A stretch of DNA of 32,804 nt from Stomatobaculum longum (GTDB lineage Bacteria > Bacillota > Clostridia > Lachnospirales > Lachnospiraceae): positions 1-32,804 of the forward strand of contig CAJPKN010000007.1 of NCBI GenBank assembly GCA_905370385.1, in the 5' to 3' direction. The notes under the pieces were generated by a model. The model was not told the origin of the DNA. It saw nothing but the letters and a program-made list of their open reading frames with translations, and made no database searches. A program made the translations under genes and the position numbers. Shown piece by piece: positions 1 through 7,747 of the stretch (the stretch's first letter is position 1; the number at the start of each line of letters is the position of its first letter).

Positions 1-842
1 ACCCGGAGGCCATTGAGGCAGCGGCAGAGGAAGCCGGCTACAACATCCGCGGCGCACAGATTGTCGATCCGGAGAACTTTGATCGCTTTGACGAGATGGT
101 CGAGATGTTCTGCGAGATCAGAAAGTCGAAGGGCGTGACTCCGGAGCAGGCAAAGAAGGTGCTTTCCGGCGCAAACTACTTCGGCACCATGCTGATCAAG
201 ATGGGCATCGGTGACTGCCTGCTCGGCGGTGCGACCTATTCCACGGCAGACACGGTTCGTCCGGCGCTCCAGATTATCAAGACCAAGCCGGGCAACAAGA
301 TTGTTTCCTCCTGCTTTATTCTTGTTCGTCCGTCCGCGACCGGTGACAACGAGCTGCTTGCAATGGCAGACTGCGCAATCAACATCAAGCCGACCGAAGA
401 CGAATTGGTTGAGATTTGCGGTGAGACCGTAAGCTGCGCAAAGATTTTCGGCATCGAGCCGAAGGTCGCTTTCCTCAGCTACTCGACCGTGGGTTCCGGC
501 TCCGGTGAGGATGTCGACAAGATGAGAAATGCTTGCGCAAAGGCAAAGGCTGCGTTCCCGGACGAGGCAATCGACGGTGAGATGCAGTTTGATGCAGCGG
601 TTTCCCCGACCGTCGCGCGCACCAAGATAAAGGACAGCAAGGTCGCGGGTTATGCGAACACCTTCATTTTCCCGGATATCAATGCGGGTAACATCGGCTA
701 CAAGATCGCGCAGAGACTCGGCGGCTTCGATGCTTACGGCCCGATTCTGCTCGGTCTGAATGCGCCGATCAACGACCTCTCCAGAGGTTGCAACGCGCTC
801 GAGGTTTACTCGATGGCAATCGTGACCGCAGCGCTCGCATAA
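1..842 (+). CDS. pta: Phosphate acetyltransferase, C-terminal part (5' end outside window)
   Basis: Converts acetyl-CoA and phosphate to acetyl phosphate and CoA, normally paired with acetate kinase for ATP formation in the cytoplasm. The reading frame is already open at base 3, so the gene enters from the left; about 279 codons of a roughly 330-residue family are visible. The translation carries family segments such as GAQIVDPENFDRFDEMVEM near the left edge and, near the C-terminus, NIGYKIAQRLGGFDAYGP followed by GLNAPINDLSRG, which are typical of the PTA/PTB domain. The stop is TAA at 840-842. The usual downstream partner ackA is not here; the next gene is rpmF behind its own promoter, so any acetate kinase gene must be upstream or elsewhere. 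The internal ATG at 96 is not the start. Identification is secure. Confidence 0.95.
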   Translation, partial: PEAIEAAAEEAGYNIRGAQIVDPENFDRFDEMVEMFCEIRKSKGVTPEQAKKVLSGANYFGTMLIKMGIGDCLLGGATYSTADTVRPALQIIKTKPGNKIVSSCFILVRPSATGDNELLAMADCAINIKPTEDELVEICGETVSCAKIFGIEPKVAFLSYSTVGSGSGEDVDKMRNACAKAKAAFPDEAIDGEMQFDAAVSPTVARTKIKDSKVAGYANTFIFPDINAGNIGYKIAQRLGGFDAYGPILLGLNAPINDLSRGCNALEVYSMAIVTAALA

Positions 843-856
843 GTGTCACAAACAGC

Positions 857-885
857 TTGACAGGATAGATGTTGTATATTACACT
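857..885 (+). promoter_or_regulatory. Sigma-A-like promoter of rpmF
   Basis: TTGACA at 857-862, a 17-bp spacer, then TACACT at 880-885; the predicted start of transcription is near 892, about 67 nt before the rpmF start codon. A short dyad, TGTCA (844-848) and TGACA (858-862), overlaps the -35 box and could be an operator or chance. Confidence 0.75.
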
Positions 886-958
886 ATTCCCGTTATGCCA
901 GAAATGGATGATTGCGGTTTTCAACCGTTAACGCTACGAGGTGAGGAGGTGTTTCAGG

Positions 959-1141
959 ATGTCGATTTGTCCGAAGAATAAATCTTCCAAAGGCCACAGA
1001 GATCAGAGAAGAGCCAACTGGAAGATGGGCGTGATGAACCTTGTCAAGTGCCCGAAGTGCGGCGAGCTTATGATGCCGCATCGCGTCTGCAAGAACTGCG
1101 GGACGTACAATAAGAAGGAGATCGTGAAAGTCGCTGACTGA
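959..1141 (+). CDS. rpmF: 50S ribosomal protein L32 (zinc-ribbon form)
   Basis: A 60-residue basic ribosomal protein of the large subunit. It begins MSICPKNKSSKGHRDQRRAN, the typical L32 N-terminus, and has the zinc-ribbon cysteines CPKC and CKNC in its second half, so this is the zinc-binding (C+) type. ATG at 959 is chosen because GAGGAGG lies about 9 nt upstream (943-949); an in-frame GTG at 941 would place the Shine-Dalgarno inside the gene. It has its own promoter and is followed at once by an intrinsic terminator. The yceD/DUF177 gene that often precedes rpmF is absent: the 116 bp between pta and rpmF holds only promoter and leader. Confidence 0.97.
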   Translation: MSICPKNKSSKGHRDQRRANWKMGVMNLVKCPKCGELMMPHRVCKNCGTYNKKEIVKVAD

Positions 1142-1169
1142 GCCTTTCTTCCTGCGAAATAATGCATGA

Positions 1170-1204
1170 ACCGCTCCGGACGAAAGTCCGGGGCGGTTTT
1201 CTTT
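1170..1204 (+). terminator. Intrinsic terminator after rpmF
   Basis: A 12-bp stem (1170-1181 with 1186-1197, one G-U pair) closed by a GAAA tetraloop at 1182-1185 and followed by a T-rich tail. It sits 29 bp after the rpmF stop codon. Confidence 0.85.
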
Positions 1205-1209
1205 ACAAC

Positions 1210-1238
1210 TTGCGGGGGCAGGGGCTATGCTTTATCAT
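1210..1238 (+). promoter_or_regulatory. Probable promoter of plsX
   Basis: TTGCGG at 1210-1215, 17-bp spacer, TATCAT at 1233-1238. Predicted transcription start is near 1245, giving a leader of about 16 nt before the plsX ATG. It lies just after the rpmF terminator, so plsX is probably transcribed separately from rpmF. The -35 box matches the consensus in only its first three bases. Confidence 0.5.
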
Positions 1239-1260
1239 AAGTAGGCAGAGGTGAAAACGT

Positions 1261-2268
1261 ATGGTGAGAGTAGCAGTAGACGCGATGGGCGGCGACAACG
1301 CGCCCGGTGAAATTGTAAAGGGTTGCCTGGAGGCGCTGAGAAAGAGCCCCGAGGTAAAAATTCTGCTCTGCGGAAAACCGGAGGTCTTGGAGCAAGAGCT
1401 TGCGGGACAGAGCTATCCGGCGGAGCGGCTGGAAACGGTACCGGCATCGGAGGTCATTGAGACCGGGGATTCGCCGGTTATTTCCGTGCGGAAAAAGAAG
1501 GATGCTTCGCTCGTGGTCGGTATGAAGCTGATTCGTGAGGAAAGAGCGGATGCCTTTGTTTCCGCCGGTAACAGCGGTGCGATACTGGTCGGCGGTCAGG
1601 TGCTGGTCGGTCGGCTGCCCGGTGTGGAGCGCGCGCCGTTTGCGCCCCTCATTCCGACCGAAGACGGCGGCGCCACTTTGCTTTTGGACTCGGGCGCCAA
1701 TGTCGACGCGAAGGCAGCGCATCTTGTGCAGTTTGCGCAGATGGGCTCTCTCTACATGGAGAGGGCGCTCGGCATAAGCCGTCCCCGCGTGGCAATCTTG
1801 AATGTGGGACTGGAAGAAGAGAAGGGCAATGCGCTGGTCAAGGAGACGTATCCGCTCCTTCGGGCGACGCCGGGACTCAACTTCATCGGCAGCATTGAGG
1901 CGCGCGAAGTTCTGCACGGCCAGGCGGATGTCTGTGTTGCGGAGGCTTTTACCGGCAATATGGTGCTGAAGGCCATCGAGGGAACCGCTGCGACCTTTCA
2001 GACTATTATTAAACGGGCGGCCATGTCGAACCTACGGAGCAAGATCGGTGCGGCACTTCTGAAACCGGCCTTAAAAGAGGCCTTAAAGGGCTTCGATGCC
2101 TCCCGCTACGGCGGCGCACCCATGCTCGGTCTGCGCGGCCTTGTGGTCAAAGTGCACGGAAACGCGAAGGCGGCCGAGGTTTGCAATGCAGTGTTGCAGT
2201 GCGAGACCTTTCACCGCGAGAACATTTTACAGAGCATTGCGGAGGCAGTGAATGTTGGAGAGAGATGA
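1261..2268 (+). CDS. plsX: Phosphate acyltransferase PlsX
   Basis: Makes acyl-phosphate from acyl-ACP, the first step of phospholipid synthesis in most bacteria; PlsY, also in this window, uses the product. The protein is 335 residues, normal for the family, and opens with VRVAVDAMGGDNAPGEIVKG, the hallmark PlsX N-terminus; SAGNSGAILVGG and DSGANVDAKAAHL are further family segments. ATG at 1261 follows AGAGGTG at 1247-1253. Its last 17 nt overlap the acyl carrier protein gene, suggesting coupled translation of enzyme and substrate carrier. The order plsX-acp-rnc-smc-ftsY is the classic Firmicutes arrangement. Confidence 0.97.
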   Translation: MVRVAVDAMGGDNAPGEIVKGCLEALRKSPEVKILLCGKPEVLEQELAGQSYPAERLETVPASEVIETGDSPVISVRKKKDASLVVGMKLIREERADAFVSAGNSGAILVGGQVLVGRLPGVERAPFAPLIPTEDGGATLLLDSGANVDAKAAHLVQFAQMGSLYMERALGISRPRVAILNVGLEEEKGNALVKETYPLLRATPGLNFIGSIEAREVLHGQADVCVAEAFTGNMVLKAIEGTAATFQTIIKRAAMSNLRSKIGAALLKPALKEALKGFDASRYGGAPMLGLRGLVVKVHGNAKAAEVCNAVLQCETFHRENILQSIAEAVNVGER

Positions 2269-2491
2269 AATTCGGCGCATTGTCGCGGAGGTCCTGGAGC
2301 TTCCCAAGGAAGAACTGGATGACCGCGCGAACTTCACCGAGCTTTATTTTGCGGATTCTCTGGAGCGCTATCGCATTGTGCTTGGGCTTGAGAGCTATTT
2401 TCAGCTTCGGTTTCCGCCCGAAGCGGTCGATAAAATACAGTCCGTCGAGTCTGCGGAGCGCGCCATTCGCGCACTCCGCGCGGGACGGTGA
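2252..2491 (+). CDS. acpP: Acyl carrier protein (divergent)
   Basis: A 79-residue protein whose size, acidity, position between plsX and rnc, and the DSL attachment motif (FADSLERY, serine about residue 36) identify an acyl carrier protein. The serine would carry 4'-phosphopantetheine and deliver acyl chains to PlsX and fatty acid synthesis. The motif departs from the usual GADSLD by replacing the glycine with F and the second aspartate with E, and the C-terminal half (LGLESYFQLRFPPEAVDKIQ) keeps the helix II pattern loosely. The start ATG at 2252 overlaps the end of plsX by 17 nt. It may be the only ACP or a second specialised one alongside a copy in a fab cluster; that cannot be told here. 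Confidence 0.85.
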   Translation: MLERDEIRRIVAEVLELPKEELDDRANFTELYFADSLERYRIVLGLESYFQLRFPPEAVDKIQSVESAERAIRALRAGR

Positions 2492-2502
2492 GAGGAGAGG
2501 CT

Positions 2503-3216
2503 TTGGATTCCGATATCATCAGAGAATTGGAGGAGCATCTTAACTACTCCTTTCATAACAGGGAGCTTTTGGTTCAGGCGCTCACGCACACTTCATTCGC
2601 AAATGAGGCGCACAGCGGACATCTCGGCTCAAACGAGAGACTGGAGTTCCTCGGCGACGCGGTGCTGGAACTCGTGAGTTCCGAGTTCTTTTACCGCGAA
2701 AAGACACAGCTCAGCGAGGGAGAACTCACAAAGCTCCGGGCGAGCTTTGTCTGCGAGCCGGCACTCGCCTATTGCGCGGAGCAGATTCCGCTCTCCCCGT
2801 ATCTGCTGCTCGGAAGAGGCGAGGAGATGACCGGCGGCAGAACCCGTCCCAGCATCGTGAGCGATGCAATGGAGGCTGTGGTGGGAGCGCTTTACTTAGA
2901 CGGCGGACCGGAAATCGCAAGGGGGTTCATCGAGCGTTTTATCTTGAACGACATCGAGGGAAAGCGCTATTTTTATGACGCGAAGACCATCTTGCAGGAA
3001 GAAATTCAGAAGGACAAGGATGCGGTACTCTCGTACGAACTTCTTGCCGAGACAGGACCGGAACACTTAAAGCGTTTCACGGTTGCGGCGCTTCGGGACG
3101 GTGTTGCAATCGCGGAGGGCACGGGCAGCAGCAAGAAGGAGGCGGAGCAGCGCGCGGCTTATGCGGCGCTCCTCACCCTCGGAATTGCGGAATCCGGAGG
3201 GTCCTCATGTACTTAA
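2503..3216 (+). CDS. rnc: Ribonuclease III
   Basis: Double-strand-specific endoribonuclease that matures rRNA and some mRNAs. About 237 residues: an N-terminal catalytic domain with the signature NERLEFLGDAVLELV near residue 43, the second acidic motif in SDAMEAVVGALYLDGG, and a C-terminal double-stranded RNA-binding domain beginning near residue 160 (KTILQEEIQKD onward, ending GSSKKEAEQRAAYAALL). I choose the TTG at 2503 because AGGAGAGG lies directly before it (2493-2500); the alternative in-frame GTG at 2488 would add five residues, overlap the acp stop and lack a good ribosome site. The stop overlaps the smc start by 10 nt, implying coupled translation. Confidence 0.96.
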   Translation: MDSDIIRELEEHLNYSFHNRELLVQALTHTSFANEAHSGHLGSNERLEFLGDAVLELVSSEFFYREKTQLSEGELTKLRASFVCEPALAYCAEQIPLSPYLLLGRGEEMTGGRTRPSIVSDAMEAVVGALYLDGGPEIARGFIERFILNDIEGKRYFYDAKTILQEEIQKDKDAVLSYELLAETGPEHLKRFTVAALRDGVAIAEGTGSSKKEAEQRAAYAALLTLGIAESGGSSCT

Positions 3217-6200
3217 AGAGCATTGAGGTGCAGGGCTTTAAGTCCTTCGCAAATAAAATTCTGTTTTCCTTTCAGCACGGCGTGACCGGCATTGTGGGGC
3301 CGAACGGCTCGGGCAAGTCAAATGTCGGCGATGCGGTGCGCTGGGTGCTCGGCGAGCAGAGCGCAAAGAGTCTTCGCGGCGGCAATATGCAGGATGTTAT
3401 CTTTGCGGGAACCGCAAGCCGGAAACCGCAGGGCTTCGCCTATGTCGCCATTACCCTGGACAATGCGGATCGCGCGCTCTCGCTGGATTACGACGAGGTC
3501 ACGGTTTCGCGGCGGCTTTACCGTTCGGGGGAGAGTGAGTACCGTTTGAACGGGAGCCCCTGCCGCTTAAAGGACGTCAATGAACTATTCATGGACACCG
3601 GTATCGGGCAGGAGGGTTATTCCATCATAGGTCAGGGGCAGGTGGAGAAGATACTCTCCGGCAGACCGGAGGAGAGGCGTGAACTCTTCGACGAGGCGGC
3701 GGGTATCACAAAGTTCCGCAAGCGCAAGGCCGCTGCCGAAAAGAAGCTTGAGAACGAGCACGATAATTTGGTGCGAGTCTCGGATATTTTGCAGGAACTT
3801 TCGAAACAGGTGGAACCGCTCAGAAAGCAGTCCGAAACCGCCGAGAAATACCTCAAGTTGAGAGACGAAGTAAAAGCTCTCGACCTCAATTTATTTCTGC
3901 TCCAGAGCGAGGCTTCGCGGAGCGCGTTACAGGAGATCGAAAAGCGTGCGCAGATTCTCGCCGATGAGGTGGCACGTGCGGTCGGCGAGGAGGAGGCGCT
4001 GAAGCGTCAGTATGAATCCTTGGATCGCCTGCTCGAAGAACTGGATGCCGCACTCGCCGTAAAGCGGGATGAACTCGAAGCGCGGCGCAGGGAGAGCGGA
4101 ACTGTGAGCGGTCGCATTGCCGTTTTGGAAGAACAGACCCGCGCGGAACAAACGAAAATCGAAGAGATTTCCGCACGGCGGGAGCGCAGCGAGCGAGAGC
4201 GCAGCGCGCGCGAAGAGGAAAGAAACAGCCTGCTGGAAAGGCAGGCGAGCATTGCGAAGACAGCCGAAGAGGCCGGCAGTCGCGCGGCAAAAGCGGAGTC
4301 CGAGCGTCTTGCGTCCGAACAGGCCGTGCAAGCCCTTGAGGAAGAGGTGCAGCGCCGTAAGGACACGGTTATTTCGCTGATCAACGAGCGCGCGGATATG
4401 AGTTCCCGCGGCGCGCGTTACGAGGCCATGATGCAGGAGGCCAATATCCGCGCGTCCAAGAGTGCGCAGCGACTCTTGCAGCTAAAGACAGACTTTGACG
4501 GTCTGGAACTTGCCCTGCAGCGTGCGGAAGCGGAGACAAGCGAACTCCGGGAAAAGCGAGACAGCGCGGGACAGGAGAGATCGGAACTCGGCAAGCGCAT
4601 TGCCGAGAATGAAAAGGCGCAGAGTTCCCTCAGCGCCTTGCTCCGCGAGACGCAGACGGCTTATCAGTCGAACGCGGCGCGCCTGGAAACACTGCAGAAT
4701 TTTACGGAGCGCTATGAGGGCTTCGGGCAGAGTGTGCAGCGCGTCATGGGAGTCCGTGACCGCGTGCGCGGCATTTACGGCGTGGTCGCGGATCTCATTT
4801 CGGTCGAGAAGCGCTACGAACAGGCAATCGAGACGGCACTCGGTGCGCGCATGCAAAATATCGTCGTAGATAACGAAGAGACGGCGAAGCAGCTCATCGA
4901 ATTCCTGAAAAAGAATCGTTACGGCCGGGCAACCTTTTTGCCCCGCAGTGCCCAGCACCCGCGACCCTTTGACGCCGGAGCGGTGCTGAAAGAGCCGGGT
5001 GTCCTCGGCATTGCCTCCGATCTTGTGAAGACGGAGGCGCAGTACGCTGTCGTGCTTCAAAACCTGATCGGAAGAGACATCGTGGTCGATAACATTGACC
5101 ATGCGATTGCCATCTCCAAAAAGTATCGCCAGAGTTACCGGCTGGTGACCCTCGAGGGGGATCAGTTGAACCCGGGCGGTTCCATGACGGGCGGCGCATT
5201 TCGAAACAGCTCGAATCTCTTAAGCCGTCGTCGCGAGATGGATGAGCTTAAACTCGCGCAGGAAAAGCTTTTACACCGAAACGAGAGCGAAGAGCGGGAG
5301 TTAAAAGAACTGCGGGACAGCCTTCGCACACTCTCCGAACGTTTTCAGACGCTCGGAGAGGAAGAGCATACGCTCTCGATTTCGCTGAATACGGCGGAAC
5401 TCTCCAAGAAGAGCTTGCGCGAAAAGAAGAACGAACTTGAATCGCAGCTCAAGGAGATCGGAAGCGAGCGCCGGGAAATTACGACCAGCCTTGAGTCCCT
5501 GGAGATGAATCGCGGCGGTTTACAGGGGGATTTGGACAGCATCGATTTAAGACAGTGCGAGGAAGAGGCGGAAATCCAAAAGCTGCAGTCAACGCTGGAA
5601 GAAAAGCGGCGGGCGCATACGGCCCTGCTCGAGCAGCAGTCAAAGACCGCAATCGAAGCGAGTCTTGCGGCGGAGCAACAGCGTCATCTCCGAGAAAATC
5701 TGCGCCGAGTCGAAGAAGAGAGCGCGAGAATCGCGGCAGAGTCCGAGGCACTTCTCGCCGAGCGTGAGGCTTCCGAGCGGTCGGTCGAAGCGCGGCGGCA
5801 AAGTATAGGCGAGGCGCGGGAAGCGCTGCGGGCGCTCGAAGAAGAACAGCGGAAACTTGAGGAAGCACTGGCTTCGCTCGAGACCGAGAAAAGCCGTCAT
5901 AACGGCGAGCAGAAGCAGCGTTTTGAAAAACGCGACGAAATCACGGCGCGGAGAACCGAACTCGAAAAAGATCTGTTCCGCGTGAACGCGCAGCGGGACA
6001 AGGAGACAGAGCAGAGAGAGGCGCAGTGCGCGTACATCCTAAGTGAGTATAATCTCACCGAGGAGGGCGCAAGGCAGTACCGCGATCCTTCGCTCGGCGA
6101 TATGCCGGAAGCAAAGCGCAGCATACGCGAAAAGAAAGAGGCCATGCGTGCCCTCGGCAATGTCAATGTCAACGCGATTGAGGATTACAAGGAGGTATCC

Positions 6201-6764
6201 GAGCGTCACAGCTTCCTGAGCACGCAGTGCGAGGATCTGAGACGGGCTGAGGATGCTTTAAAACAGGTCATCGAAGAACTGGATCTCGGCATGCGGAAGC
6301 GCTTTTCGGAGGGCTTTCAGAGCATACAGAAGGCCTTTAATCAGGTATTTCGCGAGCTCTTCGGCGGCGGAAAAGGCGAACTTCGACTGGAAGAGGGGGT
6401 AGATTTACTGGAGGCCGGCATTGCGATTATCGCAGAGCCCCCGGGCAAGAAGCTGCAGAACATGATGCAGCTCTCGGGCGGCGAGAAGGCGCTTACGGCG
6501 ATTGCTTTGCTCTTTGCGATTCAGAACCTGAAGCCTTCGCCCTTTGCGCTGCTCGACGAGATCGAGGCGGCGCTCGATGACTCCAACGTGGATCGTTTTG
6601 CGCAGTACCTAAAAAAGCTCGCAAAGAATACGCAGTTTATCGTTATCACCCACCGGCGCGGCACCATGGTCGCGGCGGATCGGCTCTACGGCATCACAAT
6701 GCAGGAGAAGGGCGTATCCGCTCTGGTCTCCGTGAGTCTCATTGAGGATCAGCTGGATAAGTAG
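3207..6764 (+). CDS. smc: Chromosome segregation ATPase SMC
   Basis: Condensin subunit that, with ScpA and ScpB, organises and segregates the chromosome. Full length at 1185 residues. The N-terminal ATPase half has Walker A GPNGSGKS at residues 31-38; long Glu/Arg/Ala-rich coiled-coil segments follow on both sides of a hinge at roughly residues 500-660 (RGIYGVVADLISVEKRYEQA through GGSMTGGAF); the C-terminal half has the ABC signature LSGGEKA at about 1089-1095 and the Walker B region ALLDEIEAALDD just after. ATG 3207 has GGAGGG at 3197-3202. ftsY starts 9 bp after the TAG stop, so they are co-transcribed. Nothing unusual is seen. Confidence 0.98.
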   Translation: MYLKSIEVQGFKSFANKILFSFQHGVTGIVGPNGSGKSNVGDAVRWVLGEQSAKSLRGGNMQDVIFAGTASRKPQGFAYVAITLDNADRALSLDYDEVTVSRRLYRSGESEYRLNGSPCRLKDVNELFMDTGIGQEGYSIIGQGQVEKILSGRPEERRELFDEAAGITKFRKRKAAAEKKLENEHDNLVRVSDILQELSKQVEPLRKQSETAEKYLKLRDEVKALDLNLFLLQSEASRSALQEIEKRAQILADEVARAVGEEEALKRQYESLDRLLEELDAALAVKRDELEARRRESGTVSGRIAVLEEQTRAEQTKIEEISARRERSERERSAREEERNSLLERQASIAKTAEEAGSRAAKAESERLASEQAVQALEEEVQRRKDTVISLINERADMSSRGARYEAMMQEANIRASKSAQRLLQLKTDFDGLELALQRAEAETSELREKRDSAGQERSELGKRIAENEKAQSSLSALLRETQTAYQSNAARLETLQNFTERYEGFGQSVQRVMGVRDRVRGIYGVVADLISVEKRYEQAIETALGARMQNIVVDNEETAKQLIEFLKKNRYGRATFLPRSAQHPRPFDAGAVLKEPGVLGIASDLVKTEAQYAVVLQNLIGRDIVVDNIDHAIAISKKYRQSYRLVTLEGDQLNPGGSMTGGAFRNSSNLLSRRREMDELKLAQEKLLHRNESEERELKELRDSLRTLSERFQTLGEEEHTLSISLNTAELSKKSLREKKNELESQLKEIGSERREITTSLESLEMNRGGLQGDLDSIDLRQCEEEAEIQKLQSTLEEKRRAHTALLEQQSKTAIEASLAAEQQRHLRENLRRVEEESARIAAESEALLAEREASERSVEARRQSIGEAREALRALEEEQRKLEEALASLETEKSRHNGEQKQRFEKRDEITARRTELEKDLFRVNAQRDKETEQREAQCAYILSEYNLTEEGARQYRDPSLGDMPEAKRSIREKKEAMRALGNVNVNAIEDYKEVSERHSFLSTQCEDLRRAEDALKQVIEELDLGMRKRFSEGFQSIQKAFNQVFRELFGGGKGELRLEEGVDLLEAGIAIIAEPPGKKLQNMMQLSGGEKALTAIALLFAIQNLKPSPFALLDEIEAALDDSNVDRFAQYLKKLAKNTQFIVITHRRGTMVAADRLYGITMQEKGVSALVSVSLIEDQLDK

Positions 6765-6772
6765 GAGGAGTA

Positions 6773-7747
6773 ATGGCAGAGGAAAAGAAAGGGTTTTTCA
6801 GTCGCCTGGTTGCGGGGCTTGAAAAGACCAGAAAGGCCGTGGTCTACGGCCTCGACGACTTGTTCAACGGCCCGGGCGAGGTGGATGATGAGTTCTTTGA
6901 CGAACTTGAGGAAATTTTAATCACCGGCGATGTGGGTGTGCGCGCAACCGAGGAAATTCTGGAGGAACTCCGTGAGGCGGTCGAAGCGCAGCACGTGCGG
7001 GCGCGCAGTGCCTGCCGCGATCTCCTGATTGACAGTATCAAGTCCAGAATGGATCTCGGCGAGAACGCGTATGACTTTGAGAAACAGCCTTCGGTTCTGC
7101 TTTTGATCGGCGTGAACGGCGTCGGCAAGACGACGACCGCAGGAAAAATGGCGGCGCAGGCGAAAGCAAACGGAAAACGTGTTCTGCTCGCCGGGGCCGA
7201 TACCTTCCGCGCGGCGGCCATCGAGCAGCTCGAGGCTTGGTCGCAGCGGGCAGGGGTCGAAATGGTCAAATCTTCGGCGGGAGCGGATCCGGCTGCGGTT
7301 GTGTTTGATGCCTGCCAGGCGGCGCGGGCACGCCGTACGGATCTTCTGATTTGCGATACGGCGGGGCGCTTACACAACAAGAAAAATCTCATGGAAGAAC
7401 TCAGAAAGATAGACCGTGTGCTGCAGAGAGAGCTCCCGGATTATCGCCGCGAGACCCTTCTCGTGTTGGACGGCACAACGGGACAGAATGCGATAGAACA
7501 GGCCAAGGAGTTCGGCGACATCTGCGAGATTTCCGGTGTCGCGCTGACAAAGCTCGACGGATCGGCCAAGGGCGGCGTTGCGATTGCGATTCAGGCGGAG
7601 TTAAAGTTGCCGGTCAAGTTCATCGGAGTCGGCGAAAAAATAGACGACCTCAGGAAGTTTGACGCGGCACAGTATGTCGAAGCGCTGTTTGCGCGGGATA
7701 CGGACAGTGAAAGTGAAGAGGAGGCAGAGTCATCATGGAACCAATGA
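6773..7747 (+). CDS. ftsY: Signal recognition particle receptor FtsY
   Basis: Membrane-associated GTPase that docks the SRP-ribosome complex at the translocon; its partner Ffh is encoded at 10688. 324 residues with a short acidic N-terminal region rather than the long A domain of enterics, then the NG domain: G1 GVNGVGKTT at 113-121, DTAGRLHNKKNLMEEL (G3), TKLDGSAKGG (G4) and GVGEKIDDLRKF near the end. AGGAGG lies just before the ATG. The last 13 nt overlap the next gene (ilvA), which is an unusual functional neighbour but one I recall from some Clostridia. Confidence 0.97.
   Translation: MAEEKKGFFSRLVAGLEKTRKAVVYGLDDLFNGPGEVDDEFFDELEEILITGDVGVRATEEILEELREAVEAQHVRARSACRDLLIDSIKSRMDLGENAYDFEKQPSVLLLIGVNGVGKTTTAGKMAAQAKANGKRVLLAGADTFRAAAIEQLEAWSQRAGVEMVKSSAGADPAAVVFDACQAARARRTDLLICDTAGRLHNKKNLMEELRKIDRVLQRELPDYRRETLLVLDGTTGQNAIEQAKEFGDICEISGVALTKLDGSAKGGVAIAIQAELKLPVKFIGVGEKIDDLRKFDAAQYVEALFARDTDSESEEEAESSWNQ

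Noticed and set aside
941..958. Upstream GTG start for rpmF
   Set aside because: It would place the strong GAGGAGG ribosome site inside the coding region and add residues not found in L32.
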